Origin: Pseudoclavibacter sp. RFBB5
GTDB lineage: Bacteria > Actinomycetota > Actinomycetes > Actinomycetales > Microbacteriaceae
Direction of reading: 5' to 3'
NCBI RefSeq assembly: GCF_002931555.1
Contig: NZ_PSTZ01000010.1
Location: forward strand, 1-64,000
Length of the DNA: 64,000 nucleotides
Below, piece after piece: positions 17,236 through 25,989 of this stretch (position 1 is the first letter of the stretch; every line of letters begins with the position of its first letter). Below the pieces are notes generated by a model, which was given only the letters and a program-made list of their open reading frames with translations, ran no database searches and had not been told where the DNA came from. A program made the position numbers and the translations under genes.

Positions 17236-17538
17236 ATGCCAAGCAGCGCACCCGATACCCGAAGCTCCGCAGAACTGGTCGTCGAGATCGAGGCACTCCG
17301 GGAGCGCCTCGACGAGCTCGCCCGCGAGCGGGCTGAGGAGAAGGCCGAGAACGCCGAGCTCAAGGCGAGGGTCCTCGCACTGCAGAACTCCCTGGACGAC
17401 GCGCACTATCACCTCAACGTGCGGCCGACGACCGCGCAGCGCGCCCGCAACCTCCTGCGTCGTCTCCCCTCGCTGGCCCGGAGCATCCCAAGGCGCATCC
17501 TCGCCGTGCCACGGCGCATCCTGGGTGGCATCAAGTGA
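17236..17538 (+). CDS. Small coiled-coil protein
   Basis: A 100-residue protein of unknown function. Residues about 15-55 form a clear coiled coil (heptad Leu/Ala with many Glu/Arg: SAELVVEIEALRERLDELA), and the C-terminal 30 residues are basic with RRIL repeats, which could bind membrane or an acidic partner. The last codons overlap the GTG start of the downstream rhamnan-synthesis-F protein by 4 nt, so it is probably a partner or regulator of that enzyme. The start is supported by TATGCT ending 7 nt upstream. Confidence 0.7.
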   Translation: MPSSAPDTRSSAELVVEIEALRERLDELARERAEEKAENAELKARVLALQNSLDDAHYHLNVRPTTAQRARNLLRRLPSLARSIPRRILAVPRRILGGIK

Positions 17539-19241
17539 AGCTGAGCGACCTCAGGTCGCCCAAGCGGCTCGGTATCTTCTTCTTCTTCGACGAGCAGGGC
17601 GTCGTCGACGAGTACGTCACGACGCTGCTCGACGGCATGCAGCCGCACCTCGACCACGTCATCGTCGTCGTGAACGGCGAGCTGAACGACGCAGGCCGCG
17701 AGCTGTTCACCGCGCGCCCCGGCACCGACCTCATCGTGCGTCCCAACGAGGGGTTCGACTCCTGGGCCTACAAGACCGCCATCGACTCGATCGGCTGGGA
17801 GGGCCTCGCCGAGTACGACGAGTTCGTGATGTTCAACTTCACGATCGTCGGCCCGGTCGCCGACATGGGCCTCATGTTCGACACGATGGATGCGAAGGAC
17901 CTCGACTTCTGGGGCATCACCGTGCACCACGCGGCCCCCTTCGACCCGTTCGGCGTCCTCGAGACGCCGACCCTGCCCGTGCACATCCAGTCGCATTTCA
18001 TCGCCGTGCGTCGCTCGATGTTCCTGTCCGAGCCGTTCCAGGACTACTGGGATGACCTGCCGCAGATCCCCGACTACTCGCACGCCGTCGCGAAGCACGA
18101 GGCGAAGTTCACGTGGTTCTTCGACCGCCTCGGTTTCACGTGGGAGACCTACGTCGACACGACCGACCTCGAGCCGTACACGCTCTACCCGCTCAACACG
18201 TACCCGGTCGAGCTCATCGAAGAGCGCAACTGCCCCATCTTCAAGCGCAAGACCCTCTTCGCGGGCATCCCGTCGACGATCGAGGAGATCGCCGGGTTCA
18301 ACGCGACGCGGCTCTACGAGTTCCTCGAGACCTCCGGGCGCTTCGACATGGCACAGCTGCGGCCGCACATGCAGCGCAGCATGGACCAGTACGCGCAGTT
18401 CTCCACGCTCCACGACTGGGCGATGCTCGAGTCCACGGCCGCGTCGTCGACGGAGTTCGCGGTCCTCGTCCCAGTGGGCGCAGGATTCGAGGAGCGCCTC
18501 GCGCAGGCTCGCCTGATCGAAGGCCGGGCCGCGCTGGTCGTCACCGGAACCCGCACCCGGCTGAGCGACGCGGACGCCCTCATCCAGGCCTCTGGCGCCC
18601 TCAGCATCGAGGTGGCCTCGCACTGGTCGGAAGCCGCCGGCCGCATCAGCCAGGACGTCACGATCGTGCTCGGCCCCGACGCGTTCCACCAGAGCGGACG
18701 CCAGGCGGACCTCGTCGACGCGCGCGCGTTCGGCGCAGAGACCTTCGGGCTCCCCGACCCGTCGGCGGCCATCGCCGAGTTCGAGCGTGCTTCAGAGCTG
18801 GGACTGCTCGTCGCGGCCCCGCTGCTCCACGGCGAGCACTTCGGCGAGCTCGGCCGGGAGTGGGATGACACCACGCCGGCGTTCGAGGGCATCGCTTCGA
18901 TGCTCGGGATCGCGGTGCCCTACTCGCGAAAGACGTCGCCATTGCAGGGGTCGGGCGGCACGGTCATCCTCCGCACCGAGGCGATCCGCACATTCGGCGC
19001 GTCCGTCGCGTCGGCGCCGTACGGAAGCCTCGTGCAGCTGAGCACCCGCGACTGGCAGAAGCTCGTCGCCCTGGCGGTGCAGACCGCGGGCTTCGTGCCC
19101 AGGGTCGCCGTCACGCCGGCGCTCGCGAAGTACCTGCTGTCGATGACCTTCGACCTGCTGCGCCGCATCAACCGCGCCGCCGGGCCGAGCGGCGGTGCGC
19201 GCGCGTCGACGCTCGTCGCTCGAGTCGAGTCCCTGCGCTGA
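17535..19241 (+). CDS. Rhamnan synthesis F family protein, copy 1
   Basis: A 568-residue protein of the RgpF family (PF05045), which takes part in building rhamnose-rich polysaccharides. The N-terminal half contains the family landmarks: LGIFFFFDEQGVVDEYV, NEGFDSWAYKTAI, YDEFVMFNFTIVGPV, LPVHIQSHFIAVRRSMF and the KHEAKFTWFF region. The second half, from about 310, is divergent, and the usual RgpF C-terminal motif is weak. GTG start overlaps the coiled-coil gene by 4 nt. It is one of three such proteins in the island (others at 23146 and 37070), each probably adding a different residue or linkage. Confidence 0.82.
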   Translation: MKLSDLRSPKRLGIFFFFDEQGVVDEYVTTLLDGMQPHLDHVIVVVNGELNDAGRELFTARPGTDLIVRPNEGFDSWAYKTAIDSIGWEGLAEYDEFVMFNFTIVGPVADMGLMFDTMDAKDLDFWGITVHHAAPFDPFGVLETPTLPVHIQSHFIAVRRSMFLSEPFQDYWDDLPQIPDYSHAVAKHEAKFTWFFDRLGFTWETYVDTTDLEPYTLYPLNTYPVELIEERNCPIFKRKTLFAGIPSTIEEIAGFNATRLYEFLETSGRFDMAQLRPHMQRSMDQYAQFSTLHDWAMLESTAASSTEFAVLVPVGAGFEERLAQARLIEGRAALVVTGTRTRLSDADALIQASGALSIEVASHWSEAAGRISQDVTIVLGPDAFHQSGRQADLVDARAFGAETFGLPDPSAAIAEFERASELGLLVAAPLLHGEHFGELGREWDDTTPAFEGIASMLGIAVPYSRKTSPLQGSGGTVILRTEAIRTFGASVASAPYGSLVQLSTRDWQKLVALAVQTAGFVPRVAVTPALAKYLLSMTFDLLRRINRAAGPSGGARASTLVARVESLR

Positions 19242-19250
19242 GCCGCGGTC

Positions 19251-19280
19251 GGCCGTGCTCCCTCGCGAGGGCGCACGGCC
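19251..19280. terminator. Bidirectional hairpin terminator
   Basis: GGCCGTGC (19251-19258) pairs with GCACGGCC (19273-19280), and the loop itself contains the palindrome CCCTCGCGAGGG. It lies between the convergent rhamnan-synthesis gene and GT-C copy 2. Confidence 0.7.
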
Positions 19281-19285
19281 GCAGA

Positions 19286-20668
19286 TCACTGCCTGACCGT
19301 GGCGCGCTCGAGCACGTCTCGGCAGGAGAGGTCGAAGTACCTGATGCCCGGCGCGCTCTCGAAGGTGTAGCTCGACTCCGGCGCGGCCTCGCAGGCGACG
19401 ACCGCGGCCCCGACCTGCGCGCTCCACGGCTTCGCCATCGTCTTCGCTGAGGCCACCTCCGGCCCCTGGATCGCGATGTAGCCCAGGACGACGGTCGAGA
19501 GGACCAGCACGACCGTGCGCGACAGGACCGGGAACCTCGGGCTGAAGCGCATCACGAGCGAGGACGCCGCGAACGGAAGCGCGGCGAGCACGAACAGAGC
19601 CGCGGCCGCGCCGTACCTGAGGTCGATGGGCACGAGGAACCACTCGGGGCCCACGAAACGCGCGTACTGGAACGACTCGTGCGGGTTCACGAGAAGGGAC
19701 CCGCCGAAGGATGCCGCCGAGATGAAGAGCAGGCCGCAGAGCGCGAACCGCTGATACCCCTTGTCGAAGACGAGGGCAGCCAGGGTCGCGAGCACGAACG
19801 GCAGCACGGCGAGTGCCAGGATCTTCCACCCGTACTCGGCCAGGAGGATCGAGTTCGTCTCACGGTGCCCGTTCCAGATCGGGAGGACGGCGTTCACCAG
19901 CCAGCCGACCACGACATCGGGAATGCCGATCTCGACACCCTCCTTGATGGGGCGCGGCGTCGTGAGCCAGGAGAACATCTGCGTTCCCACGCCGATGAGC
20001 GTTCCGGCCGCGATCGCGAGGACTGGAATGCTGCGGTCCCAGAAGAGGCGCACGACCACGAGCGGCACGACGAGCAGCGCCTGCACCTCGGTGAGACAGG
20101 CGATGAGCGCGACGACTCCCCAGAGGACGCCCTCGATCTTGCTTGCTGGCTTCGAGAGCGCGACCCACGCCGCCAGCCAGAGGCAGTACGTGTGGAGGTC
20201 GGCGAAGTTGCCGATGATCTCGAGGCTCAGCAGCGGCACTGCCACGGGGACGAGCGACATGAGCACACGGCCCGGGATCCAGCGGATGATGCCCCGAGTG
20301 AGCCGGTAGGTCGCAGCGGCCGTGAGCCCCGCGAACACGACGCAGACCGTGAAGACGGCGCGGTTGTAGGACTCGAGGGGGACCCATTCGACGACAGCAG
20401 CGCTGAAGACCCTCGGCAGGAAGTGCTGGTACCCGGCGTACGGATGCAGGAGCGTGGCAAGCGTTCCCCGCTCGATCTGCTCCTTGAGGAAGATGACCCC
20501 GTCCTCAGCCCAGACCACATCGTGATCCGGCAGCGGGATCCGGAACCACGTCCAGACCGTGACCACGAGGAAGACCACCACGACCCAGACCCAGTCCCGC
20601 CTGGTCCAGTCCGGAAGCCTGGATGCACCAGGAGCAGGGCTGACCACGCTGGCTGTCGTCCTCGTCAT
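19286..20668 (-). CDS. GT-C-type multi-spanning membrane protein, copy 2
   Basis: A 460-residue membrane protein, paralogue of the one at 15788-17155. It carries WAEDGVIFLKEQIERG and HPYAGYQHFLPR after the first helix, then about ten more helices, LHTYCLWL, CLTEVQA, SFGGSLLVNP and RYGAAAALF, and a short soluble C-terminal domain with two or three Cys. GT-C function is inferred from topology and the acidic motif. The start at 20668 has a GAGGAGAC ribosome site. The two copies flank a rhamnan-synthesis-F gene on both sides, which suggests that they elaborate the same glycan. Confidence 0.78.
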   Translation of the reverse strand: MTRTTASVVSPAPGASRLPDWTRRDWVWVVVVFLVVTVWTWFRIPLPDHDVVWAEDGVIFLKEQIERGTLATLLHPYAGYQHFLPRVFSAAVVEWVPLESYNRAVFTVCVVFAGLTAAATYRLTRGIIRWIPGRVLMSLVPVAVPLLSLEIIGNFADLHTYCLWLAAWVALSKPASKIEGVLWGVVALIACLTEVQALLVVPLVVVRLFWDRSIPVLAIAAGTLIGVGTQMFSWLTTPRPIKEGVEIGIPDVVVGWLVNAVLPIWNGHRETNSILLAEYGWKILALAVLPFVLATLAALVFDKGYQRFALCGLLFISAASFGGSLLVNPHESFQYARFVGPEWFLVPIDLRYGAAAALFVLAALPFAASSLVMRFSPRFPVLSRTVVLVLSTVVLGYIAIQGPEVASAKTMAKPWSAQVGAAVVACEAAPESSYTFESAPGIRYFDLSCRDVLERATVRQ

Positions 20669-20787
20669 GCGTCTCCTCTTTTGCAAGCGGCCGCGCGTCC
20701 TGCGCCGCCTCGTCCACCGCAGCAAACATCATGGCACGGAACGTGTGCCGCCCTTGCTGGCCTCGGATGCCGATCTTCGTGCTCCGT

Positions 20788-20793
20788 TAGAGT
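20788..20793 (+). promoter_or_regulatory. Candidate -10 box of the epimerase gene
   Basis: TAGAGT lies 24 nt before the ATG at 20818, with AAAGGAA as ribosome site between. No convincing -35 element is visible. Confidence 0.4.
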
Positions 20794-20817
20794 GAGGGCC
20801 TTGTCGAAAGGAACGTC

Positions 20818-21675
20818 ATGACAGAACGCCAACGGGTGCTGGTGACCGGCGCTGGGGGGTACATCGGGCGCCACGTCGTGAACGCGCTGCTCGCCGAGGA
20901 CGCAGACGTCGTGGCCGTCGTCCGACCCGGTGGCGCCGCGAAGGTCAACCCGGCTGCGACGGTCGTCGAGCTCGACCTGCTGAGCAGCGACGCTGACTAC
21001 TCGAGCGTCCTCGAGCCGGCACCGACCTCGGTCATCCACCTTGCCTGGGAGGCGGGCTTCGCCCACAACTCCCCCGTGCACATGCTCAAGCTGTCCGATC
21101 ACTTCAGGTTCCTGAACTCGGCGGTCGAAGCTGGCGTCAAGCGCCTCGCCGTGCTCGGCACCATGCACGAGGTCGGCAGGCACGAGGGTGCGATCACCGC
21201 CGAGACGCCCACCAACCCGCTGTCGCTCTATGGCATCGCGAAGGACGCGCTGCGCAAGTCGACGTTCCTCGCCTTCGACGAGAAGGTCACGCTGCAGTGG
21301 CTGCGCGCCTACTACATCTACGGCGACGACCGGAACAACCAGTCCATCTTCACGAAGCTCCTCGAGGCCGCGGACGCGGGCAAGACCGAGTTCCCGTTCA
21401 CCTCCGGCAAGGCGAAGTTCGACTTCATCCACGTCGAGGAGCTCGGCACGCAGATCGCGGCCGTTGCCCTCCAGGATGAGCTGCGCGGCGTCGTCAACGT
21501 GGGCTCGGGTGTGCCCGTCTCGCTCGGCGAGCACGTCGAGCGGTTCATCACCGAGAACGACCTCGACATCTCCCTGAAGTACGGGGCGTTCCCTGACCGT
21601 CCGTACGACTCCAAAGAGGTCTACGGCGACGCGAGCGACATCCAGTCGTTCATGGCGGCCCGAGCCGGCGCCTGA
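20818..21675 (+). CDS. NAD-dependent epimerase/dehydratase (extended SDR)
   Basis: A 285-residue nucleotide-sugar-modifying enzyme. It has the Rossmann motif TGAGGYIG at about 10-17, a TMHEVG segment where the catalytic Ser/Thr lies, and YGIAK supplying the catalytic Tyr and Lys. Because it sits in the polysaccharide island it probably makes or reduces a rare NDP-sugar, but no specific substrate can be named. Relatives of this length include GDP- and dTDP-sugar 4-reductases. The ATG has AAAGGAACG upstream. It stands alone between two converging glycan genes and ends at a hairpin. Confidence 0.82.
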   Translation: MTERQRVLVTGAGGYIGRHVVNALLAEDADVVAVVRPGGAAKVNPAATVVELDLLSSDADYSSVLEPAPTSVIHLAWEAGFAHNSPVHMLKLSDHFRFLNSAVEAGVKRLAVLGTMHEVGRHEGAITAETPTNPLSLYGIAKDALRKSTFLAFDEKVTLQWLRAYYIYGDDRNNQSIFTKLLEAADAGKTEFPFTSGKAKFDFIHVEELGTQIAAVALQDELRGVVNVGSGVPVSLGEHVERFITENDLDISLKYGAFPDRPYDSKEVYGDASDIQSFMAARAGA

Positions 21676-21693
21676 GCACCGCCACAGAGAGGA

Positions 21694-21721
21694 GCGCGCC
21701 GTCGATCTCTCGACAGCGCGC
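21694..21721. terminator. Bidirectional hairpin terminator
   Basis: Arms 21694-21705 and 21710-21721 pair over 12 bp with one mismatch and a TCTC loop. On the plus strand CCCCTTTCT follows. It separates the epimerase gene from the convergent GT2 gene. Confidence 0.7.
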
Positions 21722-21741
21722 CCCTTTCTCCGTCCTGACGG

Positions 21742-23034
21742 TCAGCGCCTGAGCACCGACTTCGCCGCGCGGCGCGCCTTCCGTTCGAGCTTGACCGCCG
21801 GCATCTGCTCGACCGCCTGCAGCTGCTGGCGGGCCCCGAGCAGCTCGGCGCCGAGCCGCGCCGCCTGTGCGCGAGCATCCGCTGCGCTGTGCTCGGCGGC
21901 CGCCGTGCGGTCCTCACGCAGCTGCAGCTCGTAGAGCTTCGTCTGCGCCTCGGCCTCGCGCTGCCCCAGCTCGTTGTACGCCGTCCGCAGACCGACGAGG
22001 TCCAGCTCTCGCTGGTACAGCGTCGAGTTGCGCTCGTCGACTTCCTCACGGAGCAGACGCACCTCCTCGTGTGCGACGTCGTCATACCTCTGGAAGAGCG
22101 CGGCCCGCTCGCGGAGGCGCAGCAGCTGCTCGTCCGAGTAGACCTCGTCGTGACCGTCGTCCAGCGTCGCGGAGAGCTGCGCGGGCACCACGGCGGCGTC
22201 GCCGATCGCGCGCAGGGCGTCGATGATGGATGTGTCCTCCACGTAGCCGCCGTCGGCGAGCTCGGACGTCGTGGGCATGCGCAGCGCGAAGAAGTCCTCG
22301 AGCACGCCGGCCTTGTACCGCCGCCAGTCGCGCATGCCATGGTGGTTCGCGCTCGGGCGAAGCCCCGGGTTCGCCTCGAAGCCCAGCGCCATCGCGACCG
22401 TCTTCCGCTCGAACTGCGACCAGGAACGCCACGGCACGTGCAGCACCTCGAGCTCGAAGCCCTCCGGCACGTCGCCATGCTGCTCGAGGGAGACGAAGTG
22501 GTTGCCGTGCGCGACCTCGACCTCGTCCGAGCCCACGTGGATGGCGTTGGGAGTCGGGTGCGCGAACACCCCGGCGCGGTTCAGCTGCTCGATGGAGCGC
22601 TCGTCCCTGAAGCGGAGGCGAGCGAGCCCGCTGCCTTCGCGCCCGAACGAGCCGACCATGTTGACGACCGGGACGCGGAACGTCGTCAGGTCGGGGCTGT
22701 AGTGCTCGAGCGCCTGCCTGACGGTCAGCGAGCGGTCGCGCGCGAACACGAACTCGTCGGCATCGCCGTTGATGACCCAGTCAGCACCGTGCTCGGAGTA
22801 CGCCGAGCGAGCCATGCGCGTCACGACCTGGGCCTGCTGCTTCTTGTGCTCGGGATCGTGCAGGAGGGTCATGACCCCCTTCTCCTCGTACTGCTCGAGG
22901 ATCTCGCGGGTTCCATCGACCGACGCGTTGTCGGTGACGATGAGGTGGTCGATGCCCTGAGCGAGCGAATGCTCCACGACGGCCGCGATGATGTCGGCCT
23001 CGTCGCGAACCATCATGGTCATGACGATTTTCAT
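21742..23034 (-). CDS. GT2-like glycosyltransferase with C-terminal coiled coil
   Basis: A 430-residue protein. Residues 1-270 resemble the glycosyltransferase family 2 subgroup PF13704: MVRDEADIIAAVVEHSL at the start, DNASVDGT at 35-42 and a metal-binding NGDADEF with Asp91 and Asp93. From about 300 to 400 it is a long coiled coil rich in Leu, Arg and Glu (heptads around LRERAALFQRYD and LYQRELDLVGLRTAY), followed by a basic end. The coiled coil may dock the enzyme on a synthase complex. TAGCCT (minus, 23041-23046) ends 6 nt before the ATG, suggesting a leaderless message. It is divergent from the second rhamnan-synthesis-F gene. Confidence 0.82.
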   Translation of the reverse strand: MKIVMTMMVRDEADIIAAVVEHSLAQGIDHLIVTDNASVDGTREILEQYEEKGVMTLLHDPEHKKQQAQVVTRMARSAYSEHGADWVINGDADEFVFARDRSLTVRQALEHYSPDLTTFRVPVVNMVGSFGREGSGLARLRFRDERSIEQLNRAGVFAHPTPNAIHVGSDEVEVAHGNHFVSLEQHGDVPEGFELEVLHVPWRSWSQFERKTVAMALGFEANPGLRPSANHHGMRDWRRYKAGVLEDFFALRMPTTSELADGGYVEDTSIIDALRAIGDAAVVPAQLSATLDDGHDEVYSDEQLLRLRERAALFQRYDDVAHEEVRLLREEVDERNSTLYQRELDLVGLRTAYNELGQREAEAQTKLYELQLREDRTAAAEHSAADARAQAARLGAELLGARQQLQAVEQMPAVKLERKARRAAKSVLRR

Positions 23035-23145
23035 GGGCCAAGGCTACCCCGCTGTAGCATGGGGCATCGGCTGGCGCCCACCGGCGCCCGGCCCCGACAG
23101 ACTCCAGCCGGGGTCGCCGTGAGCAGAGCAAAGGACGCCAACCTC

Positions 23146-24996
23146 ATGCGTCGAGTGGTATTTTTCCTCGTCTACGACAAGCAGGGACACGTCGGCGGCT
23201 ACGTCGAGCACTGCCTCCGCGAGCTGCGCGCCCACGCCGAGCACATCTTCGTCGTGTCCAACTCCCCCCTCACCACCGACTCGCGGCGCCGCCTCGAAGC
23301 CGTCGCCGACACGGTGTGGGAGCGCGAGAACGTCGGCTACGACGTCTGGGCGTACCGCGACGCGCTCCGCGAATTCGGGTCAGACCGCCTCCGCGACTAC
23401 GACGAGCTCATCCTCGCCAACTACACCTTCTACGGGCCCATCGGCTCGTTCGCGCCGCTCCTCGAAGAGGCCGACGCGAAGACCGTCGACTTCTGGGGCA
23501 TCACCGACCACGCGGCCGTGGTGCCGAACCCCATCACGATGACCGGCGTCATGCACCGCCACATCCAGTCGCACTGGATCGGCGTGCGCCGAAGCATGTT
23601 CACCTCAGACGCCTGGCGCTCCTACTGGGACGACATGCCCCGCATCGACTCCTACGACGACTCCGTCATGTTGCACGAGGCGCGTTTCACCCACTACTTC
23701 GAGTCGGCGGGCTTCTCCTCGTGGGTCGCCTACGCGTCGGCCCACTACGGCGACCAGCACCCGATCTTCAACCTCGCCGACGTGCTCATCGCCGACGGCT
23801 GCCCCATCGTCAAGCGGCGCTTCTTCTTCCACGACCCCATCTACCTGGACGAGCTCGCCATCATCGGCAAGCGCGTGCTCGAGCAGCTCGAAGAGAAGCA
23901 CTACCCGCTCGACCTGCTCTGGCAGGACATCGGCACGACGGCCAAGCCGCGCATCCTGAACACGAACGCGGCCCTCCTCGAGATCATGCCGGACGTCGAC
24001 CTGGGCGGCGCCGACCCGAGTGACCTCCGCGTGGTCGTCATCGCGCACGTCTTCTACGAGGAGATGATCGACGAGATCGTCGACCTCGCCAACACGATCC
24101 CCGGCGGCTACGACCTCGTCGTGACGACCGCGAACGCCGACAAGCAGACCGCGATCCAGGAGCGGCTCGTGGAGCTCGGCCGCCCGGACGACGACGTGCG
24201 CATCGTCGGCTCCAACCGCGGCCGCGACATCTCGGCGTTCCTGCTCACCTGCAGAGACGTCCTCGAGTCGGGACGCTACGACATCGTCGTCAAGCTGCAC
24301 TCGAAGAAGAGTCCCCAGAACGGCTTCAACTCGGGGCGGCACTTCAAGGAGCACCTGTTCCAGAACCTGCTCAACTCCCCCGGGTACACGACGAACCTGC
24401 TCCGCCTCTTCGTCGACCACCCCACGCTCGGCATGGTCTTCCCGCCCATGATCCACATGGGCTTCCCGACGCTCGGCCGCGCCTGGTTCGCGAACCTCGA
24501 GCCGGCCAAGGAGCTCGCCGCGAAGCTCGGGATGCGCGTCGAGTTCGACGAGACCAGCCCGCTCGCGCCGCTCGGCTCGATGTTCATCGCGCGCCCCGAA
24601 TCGCTGCGCCCGCTCGTGCAGGCCAGCTTCACGTGGGAGGACTTCCCCGACGAGGGGCAGTACGCGGATGGTGGGCTCCCGCACGTGCTCGAGCGACTCC
24701 TCGGCTACTCCGCGATCAGCGAGGGCTTCCACGTCCGCACGGTGCTGACGACGCACAACGCCGCCATCTCGCACACGCTCCTCGAGTACAAGGTGCAGGA
24801 GATCACGGCAGGCCTGCCCGGCCTGTTCCGCGAGCAGGTCGAGCTCGTGCGTCGGTACATCGCCTCCCAGGCCGAGTCCCCGCTCGGTCGCGCGAAGGGC
24901 ATCGTGCTGAGCCGGACGCCGGGACTCGCGAACGCGCTGCGCCCGGTCTACAGCCGGTCGCGCGCCGCGTACCGCAACTTCCGGGCAGGTCGCTGA
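23146..24996 (+). CDS. Rhamnan synthesis F family protein, copy 2
   Basis: A 616-residue protein, the most complete of the three RgpF-type proteins here. The N-terminal half has VVFFLVYDKQGHVGGYVEHC, GYDVWAYRDAL, YDELILANYTFYGPIG and RHIQSHWIGVRRSMF. The second half has the canonical RgpF motifs VVVIAHVFYEEM, NRGRDISAFL and DIVVKLHSKKSPQ at about 285-395, typical of a second glycosyltransferase-like domain. The start was set at the ATG with AAAGGA upstream; a GTG 27 nt earlier is possible. It lies directly before the Wzm/Wzt exporter, so it is likely to act on the exported glycan. Confidence 0.87.
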   Translation: MRRVVFFLVYDKQGHVGGYVEHCLRELRAHAEHIFVVSNSPLTTDSRRRLEAVADTVWERENVGYDVWAYRDALREFGSDRLRDYDELILANYTFYGPIGSFAPLLEEADAKTVDFWGITDHAAVVPNPITMTGVMHRHIQSHWIGVRRSMFTSDAWRSYWDDMPRIDSYDDSVMLHEARFTHYFESAGFSSWVAYASAHYGDQHPIFNLADVLIADGCPIVKRRFFFHDPIYLDELAIIGKRVLEQLEEKHYPLDLLWQDIGTTAKPRILNTNAALLEIMPDVDLGGADPSDLRVVVIAHVFYEEMIDEIVDLANTIPGGYDLVVTTANADKQTAIQERLVELGRPDDDVRIVGSNRGRDISAFLLTCRDVLESGRYDIVVKLHSKKSPQNGFNSGRHFKEHLFQNLLNSPGYTTNLLRLFVDHPTLGMVFPPMIHMGFPTLGRAWFANLEPAKELAAKLGMRVEFDETSPLAPLGSMFIARPESLRPLVQASFTWEDFPDEGQYADGGLPHVLERLLGYSAISEGFHVRTVLTTHNAAISHTLLEYKVQEITAGLPGLFREQVELVRRYIASQAESPLGRAKGIVLSRTPGLANALRPVYSRSRAAYRNFRAGR

Positions 24997-25005
24997 CCCG
25001 CCCCA

Positions 25006-25042
25006 CCTCGCGCGTGCGGCCCTCGGTGGCCGCGCCGCGAGG
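25006..25042 (+). terminator. Imperfect hairpin between rhamnan synthesis gene and wzm
   Basis: A GC-rich stem (25006-25022 with 25028-25042, one bulge) 10 nt after the stop codon. It could be a partial terminator or attenuator, followed by a weak promoter-like TAGTCT at about 25070-25075 before wzm. Confidence 0.45.
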
Positions 25043-25122
25043 CTCCGAATTGGCCCCGAAGCCTGGTGTTAGTCTTGGGCGGCCCCTCCGTGGGGCCAGC
25101 GTCACAAGGTGTGCGGAGGACA

Positions 25123-25989
25123 ATGTCTAAGCCTGTTTCTGTGAGGTCCCAGTCTCGGGGTCTCACGTTCAATCTCCTGGTCAATCTCACACTTCGTGAG
25201 ATCCGGTCGGAGTACAAGCGCACTGCGCTCGGGCGAATCTGGTCGCTCATCAACCCGCTCGCGCAGATCGCGACGTTCTCGCTCGTCTTCGGGCTGCTCT
25301 TCGAGATCTCGGCCCCTCCCGGTACGAACTCGGGCGTGCACTTCTTCCCGCTGTGGATCGGCATCGGCGTCGTGAGCTGGGGCTTCATCTCCAACTCCGT
25401 CAACGGCGGCATGGGGTCCCTCGTCTCGAGCGCCGACCTGCTGCGCAAGGTCTACTTCCCCCGCTGGGTGCTGCCGCTCTCGCGCATCCTTGCGAACGCG
25501 TGGACCTACATCATCGAGATCGCGGTCATCACACTCATCATGTGCTTCATCGGCGGCCCCATGGTGCTGGCCTACCTGCCGCTCATGATCCCGCTGCTGG
25601 CCCTCATCATCATGTTCGTGCTCGGACTCGCGCTCATCCTCTCGGTCGTCGTCGTCTACTTCCGCGACATCGAGCACCTCTGGGGCATCCTCACGCAGCT
25701 GTGGCTCTACGCCTCCGGCGTCATGTTCCCCCTGCAGATGGTGCAGAACGCGCAGGACAACCTGACCGAGGAGGGCAGCCTGCTCTTCGGCGAGCCGTGG
25801 CCGCTCGTCTTCCTCTTCCAGCTCAACCCGACGCAGCGCATGCTCGAGTCGATCAGGAACATCGTCTACGACTACCAGGTGCCGCCACTCGAGAACTGGC
25901 TCTACATCGGGGTCTGGGCAGTCGTGATGCTGGTCATCGGCATCCTCGTGTTCACCCGGTTCTCGAAGAACATCGTGGAGGAGCTCTAA
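25123..25989 (+). CDS. wzm: ABC-2 type polysaccharide export permease
   Basis: A 288-residue membrane component of a polysaccharide/teichoic-acid exporter. The N-terminal amphipathic region with LTLREIRSEYKRTALGRIWS, six membrane helices and the helix-2/3 loop with ADLLRKVYFPRWVLPLS are typical of Wzm/TagG. It forms the membrane channel together with the ATPase encoded directly after it; the Wzt ATG follows the Wzm stop without a gap. The ATG has a strong GGAGGAC ribosome site, which decides the start over an in-frame codon 57 nt earlier. Confidence 0.92.
   Translation: MSKPVSVRSQSRGLTFNLLVNLTLREIRSEYKRTALGRIWSLINPLAQIATFSLVFGLLFEISAPPGTNSGVHFFPLWIGIGVVSWGFISNSVNGGMGSLVSSADLLRKVYFPRWVLPLSRILANAWTYIIEIAVITLIMCFIGGPMVLAYLPLMIPLLALIIMFVLGLALILSVVVVYFRDIEHLWGILTQLWLYASGVMFPLQMVQNAQDNLTEEGSLLFGEPWPLVFLFQLNPTQRMLESIRNIVYDYQVPPLENWLYIGVWAVVMLVIGILVFTRFSKNIVEEL

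Noticed and set aside
21889-23145. 420-residue N-terminal extension of the RgpF-type protein
   Set aside because: It is antisense to the GT2 gene at 21742-23034, which carries real motifs; family similarity begins only at the ATG at 23146.
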